Source of the DNA: Thamnaconus septentrionalis
Taxonomy: Eukaryota > Chordata > Actinopteri > Tetraodontiformes > Monacanthidae
DNA length: 64,000 nucleotides
NCBI GenBank assembly: GCA_009823395.1
Contig: CM020511.1
Coordinates: 11,559,001 to 11,623,000 of the forward strand
Reading direction: 5' to 3'
Shown here one piece after another: positions 1 through 64,000 of this stretch. Below the pieces are notes generated by a model that did not search any database, was not told the DNA's origin, and saw only the letters and a program-made list of their open reading frames with translations. Position numbers and translations under genes: made by a program. Within the stretch, counting starts at the first letter, position 1, and the number at the start of each line of letters is the position of its first letter.

Positions 1-2179
1 GATGCACGGCATCCGTCATTCTATTACTGCTGCTCCACGAAACTCCCTGTCGCCCCAATGGTGGCTGCAGTTATGCATAACATTTTCATAAAACTAACAT
101 CCACTGAAATAACTTTTTTCACATTTCCCTTCGTTCTTGCTATTTTTGGTCGACATTGCAATTTGATGACGTGCTCTCCGTCATATGGTCAACAAGAATA
201 CAAGGGAAAGTAGAGGCAGAAGAGTTGCCGCACTCTTGGAAACCAGGCATAAACAAAAGCATGCATCACAAGTGTGACAAATGCCTCGAAAATCCCAAAA
301 AGATTATTTAGAGGTACAATTTACCATTCGTGTCTCAACATGTAACATGATATACTTGTTTAATCAGAATTCATATTTCTTTAAAGCGATTGGATGTCGA
401 GTTGTTTTCATCAAAATCGTCCAAATCCACAAATTGTGTATTTCATGTGACTACATGCATTTATTACATTATATAAGAAAGGCAAGAAGGGGGAAAAATA
501 CAAGAAAGAAAAATGAGTGTTGAGGTAGTTCTGTGGAGTGTAGGCCTGTAATACTAACATCTGCTGGATATGTTTTCAGTTCTTTTGAGAGTCAGAACAT
601 CAACCGCTTTCTCTCTTTCAGTTTAAAGCAGAAAAGATACTGTCTTTATGCGTCACTGCCATGTTGGAGTAATGACTTGCTCGCTAAATCAAAGAGATGG
701 CCTGGGATCTTGAGTTCAACAGAGTCAAAACAGAGTTGTCTATGAACTAAAATCCTTCATAATGTGCGCGTTCTGTTCATAGAGGTCTTGGGCATTGTTT
801 CACAAGCAATAGGACAATGATTGAGTGGAGGACAGTTGAATTTCTGTTTGGGGACAACCTCCCAAATCCACTTCCTCTGCACAATACTCATCCTCTACAC
901 AAGCTGCAGATAAAGTTGCATCAACTTCTCAAGAGGCCAGCACAAACCACCAGAGGCCAACTAAAATGCAATTTCAGTGCTGACATGTTTAAGGCCCAGG
1001 GGTCTGAAGTATATTTCAGGGTCTAGTTTGATGCTTGCACATGCCAAACCCAAACAATGAATCCCTACAGCCCTAGTATTAAAATTGATGTACAACTGTA
1101 GTCCTGAAGATGACTTAGAAAAATACTGGAGGTATATTCTTTCAAACTGTCAGCCTCGACTTCTCTTGTATCTGCTGCTGGTCAGTGTAGAGCTATGGGA
1201 TAATAGCTTGTACTTTAAGAGAGTCATCTGTTAGGGGCTTCAGAAGACTTGGGATTAATAGAAAGCCTCGAAAAGGAAGAACAGTCAAGTACAGACAAAT
1301 AATTGAAAAGGTCTTCTCTAAATATGAAGGTGGAAAGGAGACATTAGTGATGACAAACTAACATCACCAGTCTCATCTCTGCGGAATATATAGCAAGACT
1401 GTTTATTTTAGCATGAAAGAAGACTGGATTACATTCTTCGCTGATGAGCACATACCTGGCTACTGCTGGAGATACATGAGAAGAAGAGAGTTGCAGTCAC
1501 TGGATGTCAAACTTACTAAATCAGCACCACACAGCGCTTTGAGCTTTGGAATCTGAATTGCATTTTTAGTCTTTTGGACAGGCTACTGAATAATCCCACA
1601 TGCTCCCTCTGAGCACACATGCTTACAACCGCACACCCATGCACTGACACCAGAAATATAATCCGTGGGCTAAGGACAAAATCAAAACCACAGCCGAAAA
1701 TCATGCACACAGCCTTCAAAAAAAAAAAAAAAAAAAAATCCAGAGAGGTTAGCTGTTGTTAGGCTGCTTTGAGCTGTACTGACAGAGACAAAATGCTGTT
1801 TAGAGAATTCATGCTGCCTGTTAGGGGACGAATAGTTGCCAACTCTGCCCCAACGGATACTTCAGTGGAAAACACTTAACGGCTTTACTAAACAAATAAC
1901 TAAAATCGGGCATTGCGTGACACTGTGAAATAAAGGAAAAAATGATGACCCAAACAAACCGAACTGGGGCTTGATTAGATCACCAATAACTGAAATGGAC
2001 TACTGTGGGCTGGAGCAAGTCCAAACATCACAACAACAGGAAAATGAGCTCAACAACAGATTTATCATCTCAGCTGCTGATTTGTGAGGGGGAAAAAAGA
2101 GAGTCGAGAGCGGTACATTGAGGCAGAGTAGAGAGCAAGGGGGAGGAGAGAGAGAAGAGGACACAAGCTGAGCTTTTAC
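1..2179 (-). other. Start of VPS13B intron 19 (continues off the left edge)
   Basis: No VPS13B exon 20 candidate was found on the minus strand. Contents are unique AT-rich sequence and an A-run at 1718-1738. The purine-rich stretch around 2088-2160 is the intron sequence just after the exon 19 donor. Nothing else recognised. Confidence 0.7.
1718..1738 (+). repeat. Poly(A) run
   Basis: 21 A in VPS13B intron 19. Similar runs occur at 9742-9761, 35908-35927, 56055-56079, 62668-62690 and 63076-63100. None is preceded by retrogene-like sequence that I can recognise. Confidence 0.9.
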
Positions 2180-56006
<53,827 letters not shown>

Positions 56007-56048
56007 CTAAAATAAAATAGTAATAATACAGTAATAATTCAGATAAGC

Positions 56049-56079
<31 letters not shown>

Positions 56080-56844
56080 CACTCAAAAGATTTGCATTAA
56101 ATTTTGACATTAATACAGTTCATAAATAATACTGGTTATAGCTTAGTCAGCTCAGAGTGTTTGTTGACGTTTAGTATTTAGTAGATGTGATGTGTTTTGT
56201 CTGTGTTTGTTTTAACACAACAGCAGTTCAATTGCTGTTTTTGAATGTCTTTCTAAATTATTTATTCTACACCTTAACTTCAGAGTTCTACTGCTTCGAA
56301 TGACTCAACCAGATCTAGGAATTTAGTTCCAAACCTACTAGTTTAAAATAGCTGTATTTCAACGTTTCTCCGCATAGTTCCACTCGTCGTCGTCGTTACG
56401 GGCATCTGTCTGAGCATCACCTGAGTGACAGGTGAACGTTTGGTTTTCATTAACTTAATACGTTTCAGGTGCTGCACTTTAAAGTCACTCAATAATAATT
56501 TGCATGACCAACTGACTTAGCCTGGTTGATAATGTGTCGCTACTTTCTCATGTGTATATGACCACATGAAACACCGCAAGTGGTTCAAGAAAGAACTTCT
56601 CTGTGTAAAGGAAGAACTAGAGAGGTTGTAATAGGTGCAGCGTTGTTATGCGCACTTAGAAATAGAGGAGTAGTTAGCCGCAGAGGCTAACAGTCTTCGC
56701 CTTTCCCTCCTGCCGCACACAACACAGCAGCAGAACCTAGAAGCTAAGCTAGCAGCTGTGAGCAAGTGGTCCAACCTTTCTAAGCCAAACCTAAAGTCAG
56801 ATTTTTTTATAAAACTGAAACTGAGTGGGAAAAAACTCACTTAC

Positions 56845-56990
56845 GTGTCTCCTGCTTACACTGTGCTTTCTTTTCTTGTACTAACGTAGACTACAACATT
56901 TTAATAGCGTTAACACAACATTACCCATAGCTCTCAGTTCAGCCTAAACGTCATCAGTAAACACCAACGCGGCTTCCGTATTCAGCGTGT
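56845..56990 (-). promoter_or_regulatory. vps13b: Probable VPS13B promoter and noncoding exon 1
   Basis: Exon 2 carries only 12 nt of 5' UTR after a splice acceptor, so a noncoding exon must lie upstream. On the minus strand the best nearby donor is GACAC|GTAAGTGAG (GT at 56844-56843). About 100-140 nt upstream are a TGACGT half-site (CRE/ATF type) and a CGGAAG ETS-type site, typical of TATA-less housekeeping promoters. The segment is richer in CpG than its surroundings. An alternative donor, TACAAG|GTGAGAATC, exists near 57420. The transcription start cannot be fixed from sequence alone. Confidence 0.45.
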
Positions 56991-58737
56991 TACATTTAAA
57001 ACTGCAGGAATTAATAGTTTCAATGTTCGGCACGCGTTTGCATCCTGTGTTGGGGGCGCCTGTTTTGCGGTCCATTGCCTGTTACTGCTTTTAACTTTAA
57101 AAAAAAAAAAAAAATAGTGGAAGGCTATGTCCAGACTATGGATTATATTAATGTTGTCAGAAACACAGTCCGGTACTTCTACCGTTCTTATATGATCTCC
57201 CATGGGTTCTCTGTATTGGTCCTCTGCTGGTGTTGTACGGTTGTTAGCGAATGGCCCTACATTAAGGCATTTAAAAAAATATATATATACTATTTCATCT
57301 GTGCACATATGTTTCACCGCGCCTCTCTAAGAGTAGTACAATTTCCGAGGTACTTATGAAGGTATCACCTCATGCACTTGTCGACACGCCCCTTATCTAT
57401 ATATGGTTGGTGATTCTCACCTTGTACGAGAGAATAGGAAATGAGCTGCAGGCCAATTCCTACAGGGTGCCAACGCCGTGTAAAAACAAATATATATGAA
57501 TGAAATGTTTATGATACACAGGTAAGATTTCACTTTAATAAGACGCATTTTTCACGTTATCATGAAGCACCAAATTAGAGAGTGCATCAATACCATTTCA
57601 AAAACGTATGATGCAATATGTGAGCTAGACATTATGTTTTCTGTTTGTTTTGTTTTTGTAGAACTTATTGGAGACTTGTCACAATGGACAAGGGGTTGTT
57701 GAAAGGAACGACTGCGACGGAAACACTGAATGAGTAGTTCTGTTATTGAAGATTAACGCTTTAGTGAAAGACTATAGCAGTGTCCTTCAGGTAATTTGAT
57801 GGCACATAATAGCGAGACTGAACTGACCAGTCCCTCTCTGCGCGGTGTCGTAAATGCTCCCTTTGTATCAACTGTTAAAATTTGAGGATTTAAGCCTATT
57901 TTGAATTCGATTCCCTAAACGCTGTCGCTTACAAGAGTGTCGCCGTAAACATCCAAGACACCTGTCAACAGACAGGTGCTTTTCAAATGATTGCACACTT
58001 GGAGGTTAAGGCCCAGTGCTGTCACCCCACGCATCCGTTCGGGGAGTTTGCAGATAACGACATTGAGTTGCTGACAATAGAAAGTACACTTAGTGCACTT
58101 AATGTACACTTAGTGTAAGATTGTCTAAAGAAGCACCTATAGCATACCTCTTAGTCAGGCCACCATATGACCGCATGCCAGCTATACCTAGGTCATTTCA
58201 GGTCGTGATGACCTATATTAAAGGGAGAAAATTGATTGATATGCTTTGTTCTGTTCTTGCACACTTCTGGAACTCGGTCATTCATCTATAGCTGATTTGG
58301 AGAGCGTTCATCATGTCCATTTCGACTGACCGCTCTGGGAAATTAGCTTTTTGTGTCATTTAAAGCTGTGAAAGCATTTTAAAAAAATAACACAATTAGT
58401 GTATATTCAGTAATTCCTTTAACGCTCAATCTTCACCGAAAAATGTGTGTTCAGCCCTAAAACTACAGTTGCTGTTGTATATATATGTCGGAGTAAAAAG
58501 AAAAAAAGAAAAAAGGTGGCACCGGCGGCTGATTGGCGTACACCTGTTCCAAGCAAAAACTGGCCCTGTATTAAAGGACATTTTCCCCTTTAAATTATGG
58601 ATCGGGTCAACACGCTTGCTTTTTGTCTGATAAAGCGCACAACGGAATTATCGTACAACGAGGTACCGCATGCTTCACCGTCCCTTTTTTAGATCAATGT
58701 CGAATAAGTTAATCGCATTGGAATAAGCTACAACTTA

Positions 58738-58773
58738 TAAATGAATGAATGAATAAAGTAAATAAATAAATAA
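58738..58773 (+). repeat. (AATG)n(AATA)n microsatellite
   Basis: Three AATG-type units followed by AATA-type units, in the OSR2-VPS13B intergenic region. Confidence 0.85.
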
Positions 58774-60068
58774 GGTCGATGAGTTAGAAATAAAAAGAAA
58801 AAATATTTCCCCCCTCAAGTGTAAAGTTGACTGTGGCATTTTTATTAATTAAACCGCTCTTATATTAAGCGGCTATTTACATGTTTTCATATTAAAAGGT
58901 TATACAGTTGTTGTTTTTTATTTAATTAACAATGAAAGCAACTGTTTCAAAAATCATTACACCCTTCTGCGTACACCGAGTCGTTCCTTCTTGTTGCATT
59001 TGCCCTTTATAAATAGGAGCTTGCGGTGCGTTGTAAACTGACTTGGTTAATGGCCTCTCAGCAGCAGTGAACGCGGTTTTAAATCTCCCCCTTGTTATTC
59101 TAACCACTAGCTCCGGACCTTGTTTTCTAGCCCATTAACAACGAACATAATTGAAAGCGCCTTCAGGTTAAAAAAACCTTTTCTGTTTTTTTTCTAAAGA
59201 AGTCTTTATACGAGCTGTTGTCGCGGCGAAATCAGAGGAGCAACACGCAGAGGCCCGAAGGCCAAGAGCAAAGCGTTCTGATAAAGGAAAGTCCGAGGGA
59301 GCGTCTCTGTCATTCAAAGAATAATAAAAAGATAAAGAGCCCATATTGAAGGGCTGTTCTCTTCTTCTCACACAAAGTGCCGCTCATGGATCCGGTTGCA
59401 AAACGACACATTCGGCAGACAATGAAAGGCGAGCTGGACGGAATCCAGATCGTGGAATTGGTATATTTACTAAAAGTAAACCGCGGTAAATTAAGCGTAT
59501 ACGACCAAAGCTCTCAGACTTCACCCGCAAAGCCTCCTCTGTTTACTGATCAATTCAAACCTCCAGGACGATTTCAAATCATAGTAAATGTAATTATATC
59601 ATATCCGCATCTAAGATTGTCATCGTGTTAATTTAATGGACGTTTTTTTAATTATAAAAAATAAGTGGCCTTCACAGCTGTCTCTCCACTGATGATGGCT
59701 TAAGTCTGAGCTTGTGTAAATAAATACATGTGCTGAGATGGGAAAACGTGGTAGTTAATAACAGCAGGCAACCTATGAGAGATGTTTCATTTGTGTTTTG
59801 TTTTTTTATTGACTTAAAAAAATAATTATGGTCGAGGCCTAATAATTAAGCTGATTGAACAACAAACACTAAAATGTTTAATTAGCTTCATAGCTTTCTG
59901 ATCAGTCGACTTGTCCTGAGAAATACCGACTGCCCTATATTGCTGGCTGCGTGATGACGTCCTCTCAAAAGGCACACCGACCTCCCTGTGCTGTTGACTG
60001 GCTGCAATAATGTGTAGTATTCAATTCACCTGCAACCGCAGCCGACGCTTCAACGTCGTTTTGAAACT

Positions 60069-60087
60069 TTCACGTGATGTCACGTAA
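60069..60087. promoter_or_regulatory. CACGTG/CACGTA near-palindromic dyad
   Basis: A 19-bp element with an E-box CACGTG and a second CACGTAA core arranged as a near-perfect inverted repeat with 3-bp spacing. It lies about 40 bp beyond the candidate OSR2 polyadenylation signal. Similar cores bind bHLH-ZIP (MITF/TFEB, USF) or bZIP factors. No functional evidence. Confidence 0.3.
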
Positions 60088-60124
60088 TAAAAGACAGAGC
60101 AAATCCAACCATTTAATGGAAATA

Positions 60125-60130
60125 TTTATT
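60125..60130 (-). terminator. osr2: Candidate OSR2 polyadenylation signal (AATAAA)
   Basis: A canonical hexamer on the transcribed strand, followed by a T-rich segment (tgtcttttatt near 60100), the expected arrangement for cleavage at about 60.10 kb. No transcript evidence is available. Confidence 0.45.
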
Positions 60131-60457
60131 TCTAAAATACAATATAACATACTTTAAACTTATGACCGTTTTAACACTTTATCAATTCACGGTCAGAAAA
60201 TAAAAAAAAAAAAACAGTATGTACATGGTCTTTGTATTTACAGGTGGTGTGTGTGGGGGGTGGGGGGGCAGCGTGTTACTCCGTGCGCTGTTCCCACTAC
60301 AGGTGCAACCAAATCCCGCTGTCTAAAATGCGCCGCTTTGAAAACGCGTCCCGCTTTTGGAGATTGTCTTAAAGAGCAACAGTCCAAAAGGGGGCCATTG
60401 ACTTGTCTTCCTTTGCGTTTTTTGTCCATTGTTTTTATTTTTGAAAGTCTGTGCAGG
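60125..60457 (-). other. osr2: Probable OSR2 3' UTR
   Basis: From the stop codon to a canonical AATAAA on the minus strand at 60130-60125, about 330 nt. It holds a C-rich stretch on the transcribed strand (G-run on + at 60254-60269) and an A-run. A second AATAAA at 60439-60434 is only about 20 nt after the stop and is less likely to be used. Confidence 0.5.
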
Positions 60458-62122
<1,665 letters not shown>

Positions 62123-63646
62123 CTGCAGGGGGTGGGAACAGTGGAGAGACAACGTGTGAGCGACGAGGTCGACACATGACGCGCAATAGAGTGGATAACA
62201 AGGAGACATTTGCAATGTTTTTAATCGATATGACGAAGCAACCGCTGTTTATTGAAATGTAATTTATTCTTTTTAGAGGGACTGGTTGAATCTCACATTT
62301 TATCAGAATTTTTTTGACGGTGGCAGAAAATATTTTCTGCCTGCAAAAACCGTTAAAATGCAGGAAATATTACAGTTGTGACCATTTCGACGTTTCGCCA
62401 TTAAGCATATTGTTTTAATTTTTTTATAATGCATTTTAACTAACACTAGGCCTACATAAGTGAAATCATCTGACCTACATTAATTATAAAGCAGTATAAT
62501 TTTATATTGATGACGTTGATTAAACCCAGACAAAGATACAGGAGAAATAAATAAAAACGCTTATTTATTTTTAATCACAAGCCAAAACTAAAACGGAGGT
62601 GTCCATCAAAAGCATTTTTTAAATTAAATCCCTTATCGAAAATGTAATTAAATTATTTTGGGTTTTTAAAAAAAAAAAAAAAAAAAAAAAGACTCGTGAC
62701 AGTGATTGACTCGAGCCGTATATGAAATGTCGAGACCACTTTGACTGAAAGCACTGCGTGTCAAGCGCGGTAATTAGAACGCGGAGGGTGTTGTGTTTGC
62801 CGGTGGTCCCTCCGTCCAAAACTGCAGGGGGAGTCTGCAGCCTCCACAAATTGCGTTGGCGTTGCTTTAGCAGAAACGGATCGTGTTATTAAAGCACAAA
62901 AAAATTAAAACAAAAAAACAAAAACAAAACAAACACTTGCTGACGACCGTTCGTCTAAAACGTTTGTGTGTTTTTCATTTTTACAATTTCTAGTTCTCCC
63001 TTCTGCACATTTTGACTAAAAGACGAGTTTCCCTTCTGCAAATAATAATAATAATAAAAAAACTTGACCGCAATTAAAAAAAAAAAAAAAAAAAAAAAAA
63101 CACACTTGACTTTGGCTTCATTCACACAGAAAAACATGCGTGCGTAATTTAAACGAGTTTCCTTGTCTTCGCGTATACGCGTGAGTTTGTCCAGGATGGA
63201 AACTGTTGGTTTAGAATGACAAGTCGTGTTTCGGCCGTGGCGGAGCTGTGAGTTGAACGCGCCGGGTGGTGAGAGTGAGGCTGGCAGCGGGCCAGCGGCA
63301 ACACGGCGAGCTGACCTTCACTTTTGGAAGAGCAAAAAGAGAAACGGTAGAGAAAAATGCCACAGTTCGTGTGTATGTTTTTTTGTGAATAAAAATAAGG
63401 CAATCTTTTTTTACACAATATTCCACCGCATAAATTAGACGACCTGGCTCTTGCTAAACATGAAGGCGTATTCTCGACTCTCCCTTTCAGACGCAGACGG
63501 GAGGAGGTGGTGGGTAGAGGGGGGCTGTGCTGCGTTTAAATGTAATTGTGCACAGGTGCAACGCGAGTCGCCCCGCGAGCACTTGTTTCTTGACTTGACG
63601 CGAGCTGAGCTGAACTGCTCTGTGCTCAACCTGTTCTCCCACTAAC
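62123..63646 (-). other. OSR2 first intron (inferred)
   Basis: About 1.5 kb with A-runs at 62.67 and 63.08 kb and a short AAT tract near 63.04 kb. The 63.15-63.35 kb part is CpG-richer and may hold promoter-proximal regulatory DNA. Its upper boundary depends on the inferred exon 1. Confidence 0.4.
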
Positions 63647-63741
63647 CTTTGGACTTCATTTACACCGGGCTCATCGCTCCGCCGTTCTCCCCACCCCATC
63701 TCGCATTTGTTTCCAGTGTTGGGATGAGTCATTTGTTTATA
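63647..63741 (-). promoter_or_regulatory. osr2: Candidate OSR2 TATA box and noncoding exon 1
   Basis: Coding exon 1 begins at a splice acceptor, so a noncoding exon is expected upstream. The minus strand has a TATAAAC at 63741-63735. About 90 nt downstream is a donor-like CCAAAG|GTTAGTG (exon end 63647). A start near 63.71 kb would give a noncoding exon of about 60 nt and an intron of about 1.5 kb. The flanks are CpG-richer than the rest of the window. Other starts upstream or beyond 64000 are possible. Confidence 0.35.
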
Positions 63742-63950
63742 TTAAACTCGTGACAAGTCCAAGGCTGCTCATTTTCACCCGTGTTCTGCGTCGGTGGGCG
63801 CAAACTACAGAAGGCAAAGTCACGGGCAAAAAAAACTGTGACCGTGACCTGACAATCATCGCGGAACAACGATCGCCTCTCTGGAGAATCACATGGCACA
63901 GCTGGGTTGACTTTAGATTTAACCTTTTCCGGATATCGCGATCCCAGTCT

Positions 63951-63970
63951 CTCTCTCTCTCTCTCTTTCT
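63951..63970 (+). repeat. (CT)n tract upstream of OSR2
   Basis: Short CT (GA on the OSR2 sense strand) dinucleotide tract about 0.25 kb upstream of the inferred OSR2 promoter. Confidence 0.85.
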
Positions 63971-64000
63971 GGGTTTAACGTCTGTGCAAACTGGACATTT

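Larger units (their letters stand above)
56991..60124. other. Intergenic region between OSR2 and VPS13B
   Basis: About 3.1 kb with no convincing coding exon. It holds an A-run (57.1 kb), an AATG/AATA microsatellite (58.74 kb), a CACGTG/CACGTA dyad (60.07 kb) and complex non-repetitive sequence near 58.25-58.35 and 59.19-59.45 kb that could be OSR2 enhancer DNA. Open frames here (for example 59377-59631 on +) show no recognisable domain. Confidence 0.6.

Noticed and set aside
59377..59631. 84-codon plus-strand open frame between OSR2 and VPS13B
   Set aside because: No domain, no neighbouring exons and an AT-rich 3' half; considered chance or part of noncoding regulatory sequence.

Overview
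This window is vertebrate nuclear DNA, almost certainly from a teleost fish. It is AT-rich, intron-dominated sequence with many CA/GT/GA microsatellites, long A/T runs and decayed copies of dispersed repeats that I associate with fish genomes. The coding exons read as close relatives of human VPS13B and OSR2. The first 18 coding exons of VPS13B fit in about 54 kb, far less than in mammals. There are no bacterial, phage or plasmid features.

Two genes are present, both on the minus strand, so transcription runs from high to low coordinates. OSR2 (odd-skipped related 2, a five-finger C2H2 transcription factor) is complete in its coding part: three coding exons between 62085 and 60458 encode 308 residues. 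A likely noncoding first exon lies near 63.65-63.71 kb. Downstream of it, in the same orientation, is the 5' part of VPS13B (COH1, a bridge-like lipid-transfer protein of the Golgi/endosome system, mutated in human Cohen syndrome). A probable noncoding exon 1 lies near 56.85 kb. I then placed 18 coding exons (exons 2-19) from 55994 down to 2180, using human homology from memory, GT/AG sites and reading-frame continuity. They encode about 939 residues without a stop or frameshift. The gene continues beyond the left edge. OSR2-then-VPS13B in tandem is the same order and orientation as on human 8q22.

Layout: 63.65-64 kb, OSR2 promoter region; 60.1-62.1 kb, OSR2 body and 3' UTR; 57.0-60.1 kb, intergenic; 54.6-56.9 kb, VPS13B 5' end; 45.0-54.6 kb, large intron 3; 25.3-45.0 kb, thirteen closely spaced exons (4-16); 3.5-25.3 kb, two long introns (16 and 17) around exon 17; 1-3.5 kb, exons 18 and 19 and the start of intron 19. 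Some intronic blocks have complex, non-repetitive sequence with homeodomain- or TALE-like motifs and could be cis-regulatory elements. That is inference only, because I could not align them to another species.

The two genes are not functionally coupled: OSR2 is a patterning factor (palate, limb/joint, kidney/fin mesenchyme) and VPS13B is broadly expressed membrane-traffic machinery. Their adjacency may reflect OSR2 regulatory DNA lying in or around VPS13B introns. I found no convincing previously undescribed genetic system. The most distinctive items not explained by the genes are a three-copy compound hairpin in VPS13B intron 8, a TGACAG cluster with an inverted-repeat frame in intron 12, a CACGTG/CACGTA dyad just past OSR2, and an OSR2 intron whose retention would give a three-finger protein.
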